Source: Elusimicrobia bacterium HGW-Elusimicrobia-2
GTDB lineage: Bacteria > CG03
Length of the DNA: 39,228 nucleotides
Direction: 5' to 3'
Assembly (NCBI GenBank): GCA_002841685.1
Contig: PHAM01000008.1
Location: 1-39,228, forward strand
The notes beneath the pieces were generated by a model. That model saw only the letters and a list, made by a program, of their open reading frames with translations, was not told where the DNA came from and searched no databases. Shown one piece after another: positions 7,851 to 14,563 of the stretch. The position numbers and the translations under genes are program-made. Position 1 is the first letter of the stretch. Each line of letters begins with the position of its first letter.

Positions 7851-9074
7851 TTGCCGGGGGTGTATATTTTCAAGGGCGCAAAAGATAAAATCCTTTATGT
7901 TGGGAAGGCCGCTGATCTTAAAAAGAGGGTATCGTCTTATTTCAAGAGCGGGATAACAAATAAGACATTCCACCTCATGGCCGCCGCCCGCCGAGTTGAA
8001 TTCATAACTGTCTCAAGCGCCAAAGAAGCGCTTATCCTGGAAGAGAAACTCATAAAACTTTTAAGGCCGAAGTACAATGTTGTTCTGGCCGACGATAAAA
8101 ATTATCCTTATGTTTGCGTGACCGATGAAAGATATCCGAGGTTTTTATACAGCCGCGGGAGAAAAACAGCCAATTGCTTCGGGCCTTATCCCGACGCGTC
8201 ATCTTTGAAATTGTCAATGCGCCGGCTGCTTGGAATATTCGGCCTGCCCGTGTGCACAAGCCAGCAGTACGAGAGGATATCCCGCGTCGGCCGGGCGGAA
8301 AGCTGTATATATTTTCACATTGAGAAATGTCCCGCGCCCTGCTGCGGTAAAATACATGTTAAGGATTATATGCGCAGAGTGAAAGGGGTAATAAGTTTTC
8401 TGAAAGGAGAAAAGAAGATCCTGATAAACGAACTGCGGGGAAAGATGACCAAGGCCTCCGGTGAAACAGATTATGAAGAGGCTCTGCGTATCCGCAAAAC
8501 CATTGACGCCTTCAGGGAAGTGCAGGAGAGGGTCGATATCACCGCCGCCGACGCCGAAAAGTATTTGTTCCGTCCGGAGCAGGCGCTGCGTCAGATCAAG
8601 GGCTTGCTGGGTCTGCGATGTATTCCGGAAATGATAGACGGGATGGACATATCGCACATACAGGGTTCAAGCACGGTGGCCTCCGCCGTGCGTTTCGTAA
8701 ACGGCCTGCCGGATAAATCATCCTACAGAAAATATGCCATGCGCACGAAGGGGATAGACGATTGCGCGATGATAAGAGAGGCCGTCGCGAGGCGCTTCCG
8801 CAAAGAGAGCGCGGATCTTGTGCTCATAGATGGTGGTGAAGGTCAGTTAAATGCCGCCGTTGAGAGCATGAAAAAAATAAACAAAAATATTGAACTGATA
8901 AGCCTCGCCAAGCGCGCGGAAATCATATACAGAAAAAACGGCAAGACGCTGAAGCTGGCGAAAGATTCCCCTGCTTTGCGTTTACTCATGTATGTGAGGG
9001 ACGAGGCGCACCGCTTTGCGGTCGCCTATCACAGGCAGAAGCGGAGAAAAACGATAGAGGGGAAGGATCGTTAA
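7851..9074 (+). CDS. uvrC: Compact UvrC-like excision nuclease subunit
   Basis: UvrC makes the two incisions of nucleotide excision repair. Residues 2-85 form the GIY-YIG nuclease (PGVYIF, ILYVGKA, R26, E64, N76), C160-C165 a cysteine cluster, and 203-230 the UVR helix pair that binds UvrB. The RNase H-like nuclease begins at GMDISHIQG (D266) and includes LIDGGEGQL (D327) and DEAHRFAVAYHR (H387), so both nucleases look intact. At 407 residues it is far below the usual 600: about 100 residues between UVR and RNase H domains and the whole C-terminal helix-hairpin-helix are absent. TTG 7851 is the only ordinary start codon, but family-like residues (REAKIKNIPSLPGVY) are encoded upstream in the same open frame, so the true N-terminus probably lies near 7797-7833. 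Confidence 0.85.
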   Translation: MPGVYIFKGAKDKILYVGKAADLKKRVSSYFKSGITNKTFHLMAAARRVEFITVSSAKEALILEEKLIKLLRPKYNVVLADDKNYPYVCVTDERYPRFLYSRGRKTANCFGPYPDASSLKLSMRRLLGIFGLPVCTSQQYERISRVGRAESCIYFHIEKCPAPCCGKIHVKDYMRRVKGVISFLKGEKKILINELRGKMTKASGETDYEEALRIRKTIDAFREVQERVDITAADAEKYLFRPEQALRQIKGLLGLRCIPEMIDGMDISHIQGSSTVASAVRFVNGLPDKSSYRKYAMRTKGIDDCAMIREAVARRFRKESADLVLIDGGEGQLNAAVESMKKINKNIELISLAKRAEIIYRKNGKTLKLAKDSPALRLLMYVRDEAHRFAVAYHRQKRRKTIEGKDR

Positions 9075-9096
9075 GAAAAGCGGGCAAACTGAATAA

Positions 9097-9112
9097 CTGA
9101 AAGTCCGGCGCC
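9097..9112. repeat. Partial copy of the CTGAAAGTCCG repeat
   Basis: The gap between the convergent uvrC and queF genes (9075-9118) contains CTGAAAGTCCGGCGCC, sharing CTGAAAGTCCG with the repeats at 2979 and 12279. No convincing T-rich terminator is visible in this 44-base gap. Confidence 0.5.
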
Positions 9113-9118
9113 ACTTCC

Positions 9119-9511
9119 TCAGCGGGGGTATTTCGCCGTGATTTTTGAGGACATGCCGCCGCGGGCGTTGAACACGGCTTCAACCGTCGCGGTTTTTGGT
9201 TTTACATATTTGACAATATCTTCCAGCACTTTGTTGACGGCGTTTTCCTGGAAAATCCCCAGGTTCCGGTAGGCGATGAGATAGAGTTTCAGAGATTTCA
9301 TCTCAATACAGTATTTGTCCGGCACATAGCGTATGACAAGGGTTCCAAGATCGGGCAGGCCCGCCAGAGGGCATATCGTGTTGAACTCGGGATATTCTAT
9401 GACGATCTCGTATTTTTTATAAGTGTTCCGCCACACATCAACAGAGGGCAGTTTAGCGTCTATGCCGCTTTTAGAGCAGTCTTTGTAAGATTTGTTTTCA
9501 GGAGATCTCAT
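9119..9511 (-). CDS. queF: NADPH-dependent 7-cyano-7-deazaguanine reductase, type I
   Basis: QueF reduces preQ0 to preQ1 in queuosine synthesis. The 130-residue product is the short unimodular (YkvM-like) form. The thioimide-forming cysteine is C47 (TICPLAGLPD) and the proton donor D54. The QueF signature E70-x-KSLKLYL-x-x-YRN follows. The substrate-binding F-H-E motif reads FQE (87-89): Glu is kept but His is Gln. The C-terminal RGG (117-119) is present. It overlaps the upstream flavoprotein gene by 14 bases and has no clear ribosome binding site, so it is probably translationally coupled. No other queuosine gene is in the window. Confidence 0.93.
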   Translation of the reverse strand: MRSPENKSYKDCSKSGIDAKLPSVDVWRNTYKKYEIVIEYPEFNTICPLAGLPDLGTLVIRYVPDKYCIEMKSLKLYLIAYRNLGIFQENAVNKVLEDIVKYVKPKTATVEAVFNARGGMSSKITAKYPR

Positions 9512-10010
9512 TGTTGAGGATGTAATAGCTGCCCCTGTGAGTGACCCCGAGCGTATTAAAACAAGCTCTCACCGGCCTTGAGGCGCAGTCAAGATAATCT
9601 TTTGACTGTTCGCCGATGAGGACGAAATAGCCGTCGCAGTTTTTAACGGGCTTTATATTGTTTGACCAGTAAGCCTGACAGCGGTCTATAAGAGCCTTGA
9701 GCTGTGCGGGTACGGCGGTGAAGAACACGGGACTTATGATTATCAATACTTGTCTGTTGCTGATCAGGTTGATGAATTTACCGAAATCATCGCTCTGAAC
9801 ACAGTCCCCCGCCGCGCATTTGAGGCAACCCGTGCAAGGCTTTATGTCAAAATCCTTGAGGTTCACGGCGGAACTTCCGGGGATGTCTTTATTTATCAGA
9901 GCGGCCATTTTTCTGCAGCTGCCCGCCTCGCGGGGACTGGCGTTGACGGCGAGGGTGTCCTTATCAGAGATTAGGGGCGATATCTCTTCTAAAAATTCTT
10001 CCAGCTTCAT
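9498..10010 (-). CDS. NADPH-dependent FMN reductase / iron-sulfur flavoprotein-like protein
   Basis: The 170-residue protein has a flavodoxin-like fold of the NADPH-dependent FMN reductase family. LAVNASPREAGSC (20-32) is the FMN phosphate loop, and SPVFFTAVPAQLKALIDR is the second flavin loop. Between them C59-x2-C62-x2-C65-x4-C70 resembles the compact [4Fe-4S] motif of iron-sulfur flavoproteins. ATG 10010 is preceded by AAAGGAGAT; the TTG 10031 alternative would place that site inside the gene. It overlaps the end of the amidohydrolase gene by 47 bases. The natural electron partner is unknown. Confidence 0.8.
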   Translation of the reverse strand: MKLEEFLEEISPLISDKDTLAVNASPREAGSCRKMAALINKDIPGSSAVNLKDFDIKPCTGCLKCAAGDCVQSDDFGKFINLISNRQVLIIISPVFFTAVPAQLKALIDRCQAYWSNNIKPVKNCDGYFVLIGEQSKDYLDCASRPVRACFNTLGVTHRGSYYILNNEIS

Positions 10011-11322
10011 CCCATATCTCCTTTTCGTCAAAAACCTGTAATTGTTTATTTTTCACAACAATCTTTCCGTCGCAGATAACGTCGCTTGCGGTGAAATCCC
10101 TGCCGCAGAAAAGAAGCGCCGCGAGCGCATCGCCTGTCCCTCCGAAAGAAATATCACGGCAGTTGAACAGGGCTATGTCGGCGGCCTTACCCGGAGCGAG
10201 TTCGCCTATATCGCTTCGCCCGAGGGCTTTGGCTCCGCCTCTGGTGGCCATATAAAAAGCGTCCCTCGCCGGCATTGATTCCACGCCGGTCCGGACCCTG
10301 GCAACCATCATGGCGTTCCTGATCTCCAGCAGCATATTGGAGGAATCATTGGACGCGGAACCGTCAACGCCTATGGATACGGTGGCGCCGTTTTCCATCA
10401 GCGTTCTTATCGGCGCTATGCCGCTTCCGAGACGCAGGTTTGAAGTCGGGCAGTGCGCCACGCAGGATTTCGTGCCGCCCAGAAGTTTCATATCGTCATT
10501 ACTTAAATGAACACAGTGGGCAAAAAGGACATCCTCGCCCAGCCAGCCGACCCGTTCCATATATTTGACAGGGGTGTCACCGAATTTTTCCTTACAGAAA
10601 TTTTCTTCATCAACAGTCTCGGCCAGATGAGTGTGGGAGAGTATCCTATGCTTACGGGCGAATTTGATACTTTCCTTCATAATGCCGGTTGAAACCGAAA
10701 AGGGCGAGCAGGGGGCGTTCACTATCCTCGTCATAGCGAAGTCCTTATAATCGTGATATTTTTTTATCAGCCGCTCGGTGTCTTTGAGTATTTCTTCGTC
10801 TTTCTGCACGACGGAATCCGGCGGCAGGCCCCCGTCTTTGACCGAAAGCGACATGGAGCCTCTTGTCGGGTGGAATCTCACTCCGAGTTCCCGCGCGGTG
10901 TCGATCTCAATATCTATCAGATTTTCGCTTCTTTGCGGGAAGACATAATAATGATCCAGGGAAGTGGTACAGCCCGAAAGGAAAAGTTCCCCGACGGCGA
11001 GTTTTGTTGATACCTTCACCCATTCGGGGCTGAGGTGTTCCCATATACGGTAAAGATATATCAGCCAGTCAAAGAGTTTGGCGTCCGCAACCTGCGGCAG
11101 CACCCTGGTCAAGGTCTGGTAGAAATGGTGATGCGTGTTCACAAATCCCGGAAGGGCTATTTTATATCTGCCGTCGATGATTGTGTCTGCCGGCTCCTGT
11201 ATATTTTTCCCGATGCTCTTTATTCTGTTGCCTTCTATCAGTATATCGCAGTCTTTAATTTCCCGGGATCCATCATCCATACAGGCGCACAGGAAAATGT
11301 TCTTTATAAGTATTTTATTCAT
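9964..11322 (-). CDS. Amidohydrolase, probable 8-oxoguanine deaminase
   Basis: A 452-residue amidohydrolase of the cytosine/guanine deaminase-chlorohydrolase group. Metal and catalytic residues are visible: H64/H66 in NTHHHFYQT, the histidines of SHTHLAET and FAHCVHL, and the aspartate of GVDGSASND. The segments HHHFYQTLTR, KLFDWLIYLY, RFHPTRGSMSLS and GGLPPD match the pattern I know from 8-oxoguanine deaminases. This would be a cytosolic enzyme converting 8-oxoguanine to urate. Related triazine hydrolases cannot be excluded by reading. ATG 11322 overlaps the end of the upstream metallo-beta-lactamase gene; GTG 11334 is an alternative start. Confidence 0.85.
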   Translation of the reverse strand: MNKILIKNIFLCACMDDGSREIKDCDILIEGNRIKSIGKNIQEPADTIIDGRYKIALPGFVNTHHHFYQTLTRVLPQVADAKLFDWLIYLYRIWEHLSPEWVKVSTKLAVGELFLSGCTTSLDHYYVFPQRSENLIDIEIDTARELGVRFHPTRGSMSLSVKDGGLPPDSVVQKDEEILKDTERLIKKYHDYKDFAMTRIVNAPCSPFSVSTGIMKESIKFARKHRILSHTHLAETVDEENFCKEKFGDTPVKYMERVGWLGEDVLFAHCVHLSNDDMKLLGGTKSCVAHCPTSNLRLGSGIAPIRTLMENGATVSIGVDGSASNDSSNMLLEIRNAMMVARVRTGVESMPARDAFYMATRGGAKALGRSDIGELAPGKAADIALFNCRDISFGGTGDALAALLFCGRDFTASDVICDGKIVVKNKQLQVFDEKEIWDEAGRIFRRDIAPNL

Positions 11323-12238
11323 TGCTCTTCTCACCGCTTTTTTTGCTTTCTTTCAGGAGCTCGGCGCTGTATCTTTTTCCGTCAGTGGTAATGCGTATGC
11401 TCCCGTCACGGTCTGTCCTGAATATTTTACAGCCGTAATCCTGCAGCCTTTTCAACGTCGCTTTTTTCGGATGGCCGAAGCGGTTTTTGGCCCCCACGCA
11501 TATGACCGCGTAAAGCGGCTGAGCCCAGTCCATGAATTCCTGCGTTGTTGAAGACGTGGAGCCGTGATGTGCCACTTTCAGAACCGTGCATACCAGCTCT
11601 TTTTTGAAATTCTGCATCATGAATCTTTCGGATTGTTTTTCCCCGTCTCCGGTGAAAAAAAACGAGACATCCTTGTATATGAGTTTCAACTCCAGCGAAT
11701 TCTCGTTGGGTTCGGAGCCGCCCCTGAAATATCTGTCGCGGGGAGGATTGAACACTTTGAAATAGCAGTATTTGTCGAGCACGATCTTGTCACCCGCGCG
11801 CGCCTCCACATATTCGCAGCCTTTTTCTTCCACGAGTTCAAGCAGATTTTCATAAACATAGGAACCGTACTGAAAACCGGGATCCACAAAAGTGTCCACC
11901 GGTATAACTTTCAGTACTGACGGGAGTCCGCCTATGTGATCGTTATGGGGGTGAGACATGATCATATAGTCCAATTTTTTGATCCCGCGTTTCTTCAGGA
12001 AGGGCACGATAATGCCTGCTCCGGCGTCAAAACTGCTCCATTCCGTGGGGCCGTTTCCCGCGTCAATGAGGATGTTTTTCCCCTCCGGCGTCTCAATGAG
12101 GATGCTGTCTCCCTGACCGACATCTATATAAGTGACGGAAAGAACATTTTTTTTCAGAGGCGGCTCTTTCGCGAAAACACTTGCCGAGAGCGCTATAGCG
12201 GCAAAAACAGCGCCGAAGATTTTTTTATATTGATACAT
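11315..12238 (-). CDS. Secreted ComEC-type metallo-beta-lactamase-fold hydrolase
   Basis: The 307-residue product starts with a signal peptide (MYQYKKIFGAVFAAIALSASVFA) followed by a metallo-beta-lactamase domain of the ComEC/Rec2 C-terminal type. Marks are VTYIDVGQGDSILIE (VGQGDS 40-45), the zinc motif HPHNDH (96-101), FFFTGD and KVAHHGS. Such stand-alone domains resemble the DNA-degrading domain of the competence channel, but this one lacks the channel and competence domains, so the substrate is open. ATG 12238 is chosen over TTG 12274 because it begins the signal peptide. It is the first gene of the minus-strand operon and has a promoter almost touching its start. Confidence 0.82.
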   Translation of the reverse strand: MYQYKKIFGAVFAAIALSASVFAKEPPLKKNVLSVTYIDVGQGDSILIETPEGKNILIDAGNGPTEWSSFDAGAGIIVPFLKKRGIKKLDYMIMSHPHNDHIGGLPSVLKVIPVDTFVDPGFQYGSYVYENLLELVEEKGCEYVEARAGDKIVLDKYCYFKVFNPPRDRYFRGGSEPNENSLELKLIYKDVSFFFTGDGEKQSERFMMQNFKKELVCTVLKVAHHGSTSSTTQEFMDWAQPLYAVICVGAKNRFGHPKKATLKRLQDYGCKIFRTDRDGSIRITTDGKRYSAELLKESKKSGEKSNE

Positions 12239-12245
12239 TTGAAAA

Positions 12246-12274
12246 ATTGTAGTAACATTAGCTCGAAAAATCAA
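12246..12274 (-). promoter_or_regulatory. Promoter for the minus-strand operon, apparently leaderless
   Basis: On the minus strand TTGATT (12274-12269) and TACAAT (12251-12246) are separated by exactly 17 bases, a near-consensus sigma70 pair. The ATG at 12238 follows the -10 box by only 7 bases, so transcription would begin at or next to the start codon. No ribosome binding site is visible. Confidence 0.6.
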
Positions 12275-12311
12275 GAAGCTGAAAGTCCGCTGAAAGTCCG
12301 CCTGCGGCGGA
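12273..12311. repeat. Tandem CTGAAAGTCCGC repeat with palindrome abutting a ribosome binding site
   Basis: TGAAAGTCCGC occurs twice in tandem (12280-12290 and 12291-12301). The second copy continues into the palindrome TCCGCC-TGC-GGCGGA (12297-12311). AAGGAA (12311-12316), the ribosome binding site of the following gene, touches the hairpin. The element is shared with the repeats inside the dksA-like gene. Confidence 0.8.
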
Positions 12312-12324
12312 AGGAAATTTTAAA

Positions 12325-13137
12325 ATGGATAAAAAAGAAAATATAGAGGGTTTTGAGGAAGAGGCGCTGGAGATCCTTTCGGATGACGATTCGCCCGAGA
12401 AAAAGCTTCTGGGTCCGGAGCTGGACGCCATAGCGAGGGAAGAGAAATTCTTTTCCCACATAATACATTATCTCACTGGCCTGCGCACGGAAGAGGAAGA
12501 GGCCAGGGCGCTCTGGAGCGCCATACTGGATCACAAATACCTGATGAGCGAAAAACTCGCCAGGAATGTGGGATTTCGCGTAGCCGCGCTGGATTATTTC
12601 CTTAATATAGACAGGCGGCTGAAAAGAGTCAATTTTGTCGAGATCAACAAAATGAAAAAGATCTGGTTTGAGGCCTCGTATGATTCGCTGACGCGGGTTT
12701 TCAGAAAAAATGTGATGGACTACTGGTTTAGCCGTATGAAGGAAGAAGCGGCCGCGAAAAAACTTGCGGTCATTTTTTTTGATGTGGACGGATTCAAGAA
12801 ATACAATGACAGGCTGGGCCATCTTGCCGGCGACGCGGCGCTCTATGAGATCGCCAGGGTCATGCGAAAATTTTCGGAAAAGGTATTCAGGTTCGGCGGC
12901 GACGAGTTTGTGATCATGGTTCAGATGGGCCTTGCCAACGCGAGGGAACTGGCGGCGAAAATCACAAAAAAGATACGCGCTTCCACCCAGGCTCTTGAAA
13001 AAGCGGAAAGCTCAATAGGCATATCTTTCGGCGCGGCCGTTTATCCGGATGACGGCGCTTCTCTGAAAGAACTGCTCAATGCCGCGGACAAGAGGCTTTA
13101 TAAGAAAAAAAGCGAGCGTAAAAAAGACGCTAAATAA
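12325..13137 (+). CDS. GGDEF-domain diguanylate cyclase
   Basis: A soluble 270-residue protein with a helical, acidic N-terminal region (1-115) of unknown type and a C-terminal GGDEF domain. FFDVDGFKKYND (151-162) supplies the metal-binding aspartate, and RFGGDEF (189-195) is the intact catalytic loop, so cyclic di-GMP synthesis is expected. I see no RxxD inhibitory site just before the loop. There is no membrane segment or sensory domain I recognise. The stop overlaps the next start as TAATG, coupling it to a receiver-domain protein. Confidence 0.9.
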   Translation: MDKKENIEGFEEEALEILSDDDSPEKKLLGPELDAIAREEKFFSHIIHYLTGLRTEEEEARALWSAILDHKYLMSEKLARNVGFRVAALDYFLNIDRRLKRVNFVEINKMKKIWFEASYDSLTRVFRKNVMDYWFSRMKEEAAAKKLAVIFFDVDGFKKYNDRLGHLAGDAALYEIARVMRKFSEKVFRFGGDEFVIMVQMGLANARELAAKITKKIRASTQALEKAESSIGISFGAAVYPDDGASLKELLNAADKRLYKKKSERKKDAK

Positions 13138-13523
13138 TGTCAAAAAGAGTCATCCTGATCGCTGAAGATGAGCCTTATATCAGGGAAGTGCTCAAGGCCA
13201 TGGTCAACGAGCTGGGGGATTTTAATATCCTTGAGGCCGCCAACGCGGGGGAACTCGCGGATCTTGCGCGCAAAGTCCGGCCGGACCTTATAATAACGGA
13301 TGTGATAATGCCGGACGAGGACGCGTATCACGCGCTGGCGGAACTGAAAAAAGACCCTGAGTTTAAAGACATTCCCGTCATATTCGAATCGGCCCTTATG
13401 AGCGACAGGGCTGTTTTTGAGACGATGGCGCCCCCCGGCCCGGCCGTGTTTCTGGTGAAACCGTTTAAATTTGACGAGTTCGCCGAGGCCTTTAAAAAAA
13501 TGCTCCCTCCCGCAAATGAATGA
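13137..13523 (+). CDS. Stand-alone response regulator receiver protein
   Basis: This 128-residue protein consists only of a receiver domain. The acidic pocket (E10, D11, E12), the phosphoacceptor D55 in ITDVIMP, S85 and the K108-P109 pair are all present, so it should be phosphorylated normally. It has no output domain. Coupling to the diguanylate cyclase suggests that it regulates that partner. No histidine kinase gene is nearby. Confidence 0.92.
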   Translation: MSKRVILIAEDEPYIREVLKAMVNELGDFNILEAANAGELADLARKVRPDLIITDVIMPDEDAYHALAELKKDPEFKDIPVIFESALMSDRAVFETMAPPGPAVFLVKPFKFDEFAEAFKKMLPPANE

Positions 13524-13557
13524 GCGCGGGGATTATGGACAGGGCAATATTTAGTTA

Positions 13558-13587
13558 TTGACTTTTTTCCGGACAAATGTTTATTAT
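13558..13587 (+). promoter_or_regulatory. Strong promoter of the str/S10 ribosomal gene run
   Basis: TTGACT (13558-13563) and TATTAT (13582-13587) are 18 bases apart. The expected leader is about 35 bases and AT-rich, ending in the ribosome binding site AAGGAGAT (13612-13619) before rpsL. No clear terminator separates it from the receiver gene upstream. Confidence 0.65.
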
Positions 13588-13627
13588 AGGAACGTTTTGA
13601 AATTTTTTTTTAAGGAGATTGAATTAA

Positions 13628-14005
13628 ATGCCGACGACTAATCAGCTGATAAAGAGCGGAAGAGAGAGCTTTAAAAAGGCCAAGAAAAACAGGGCTCTTC
13701 AAAGATGTCCGCAGAGAAGGGGCGTGTGCGTTAAAGTCTATACAACCACACCCAAGAAGCCGAATTCGGCTCTCAGAAAAGTGGCCAGGGTGAAGCTCAC
13801 AAACGGTATGGAAGTAACAGCGTATATTCCGGGCATAGGGCATAATCTTCAGGAACATTCCATAGTCATGATAAGGGGCGGCAGGGTGAAAGATCTTCCG
13901 GGCGTGAGATATCATCTTGTCAGGGGAGTGCTCGATTCGGCGGGAACCGACGGCAGAAAGAAGTCCAGATCCAAATACGGCACGAAAAGAGGTAAGAAAG
14001 AATGA
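13628..14005 (+). CDS. rpsL: 30S ribosomal protein S12
   Basis: S12 lies at the decoding centre. The 125-residue protein carries the invariant [12 protein letters not shown] (40-51) and [13 protein letters not shown] (84-96). The lysines at 43/44 and 88, where streptomycin resistance changes arise, are wild type, and D89 is the residue usually methylthiolated by RimO. It is the first gene after the promoter, and its TGA overlaps rpsG by four bases. rpoC does not precede it, unlike many genomes. Confidence 0.98.
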   Translation: MPTTNQLIKSGRESFKKAKKNRALQRCPQRRGVCVKVYTTTPKKPNSALRKVARVKLTNGMEVTAYIPGIGHNLQEHSIVMIRGGRVKDLPGVRYHLVRGVLDSAGTDGRKKSRSKYGTKRGKKE

Positions 14006-14478
14006 GCAGGAAAAAAATAAAAATCCACACATCCAGAAGGCGGCTTCCGGACATCAAATACGGCAGCCTCATGATAACGCTGTTCATAAACAACATAATG
14101 AAAGAAGGCAAGAAAAACGCGGCCATGAGGATAATGTATGACGCCCTGGATGAGGCGTCCAAACAGCTCAAGGTGCCGCAGAAAGATCTTCTTGACAAAG
14201 CGGTGACCAATCTCCGCCCGCAGGTCGAGGTCAAATCGCGGCGCGTTGGCGGCGCGACATATCAGATTCCGCAGCCCGTGACCGATGAGAGGGGGCAGGA
14301 TCTGGCGATGCGCTGGATACTCGAGGCGGCCAGAAAGAGGAAGGGCGCCCCGATGCATAAGAAACTGGCGATGGAACTCATAGACGCTTATAAGGGTGAG
14401 GGCTCCGTCATGAAAAAAAGAGAAAACGTTCATAAAATGGCGGAGGCCAACAAGGCTTTCGCTCATTACAGATATTGA
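14002..14478 (+). CDS. rpsG: 30S ribosomal protein S7
   Basis: S7 nucleates the 30S head and contacts E-site tRNA. The product is 158 residues, the usual size, with [10 protein letters not shown] at the N-terminus, the beta-hairpin motif [11 protein letters not shown] and the C-terminal [10 protein letters not shown]. It is translationally coupled to rpsL through a four-base overlap. An 85-base gap with possible promoter and hairpin follows. Confidence 0.98.
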   Translation: MSRKKIKIHTSRRRLPDIKYGSLMITLFINNIMKEGKKNAAMRIMYDALDEASKQLKVPQKDLLDKAVTNLRPQVEVKSRRVGGATYQIPQPVTDERGQDLAMRWILEAARKRKGAPMHKKLAMELIDAYKGEGSVMKKRENVHKMAEANKAFAHYRY

Positions 14479-14507
14479 CTTTCTTGCGGAGGATGCGCTG
14501 ATTATAA
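14475..14507 (+). promoter_or_regulatory. Possible internal promoter for fusA
   Basis: TTGACT (14475-14480), overlapping the rpsG stop, is followed by an extended -10 element, TG-A-TTATAA (14499-14507). The spacing of 21 bases is long, but the extended -10 can compensate. A weak hairpin (ATCCC 14518-14522 with GGGAT 14531-14535) follows the expected start, and fusA lacks a recognisable ribosome binding site. Confidence 0.35.
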
Positions 14508-14563
14508 GAAAACTTTGATCCCTTTTTTTCGGGATTTTCAGGTTATAGTTCAGAAATAAATTT

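Noticed and set aside
7851-9118. Truncation of uvrC by a frameshift
   Set aside because: The missing inter-domain part is an in-frame absence, and no helix-hairpin-helix sequence is visible in any frame before queF, which begins on the other strand 45 bases later.
9075-9118. Bidirectional terminator between uvrC and queF
   Set aside because: The only inverted repeat (around GGCGCC) is short and interrupted, and there is no adjacent T-run.
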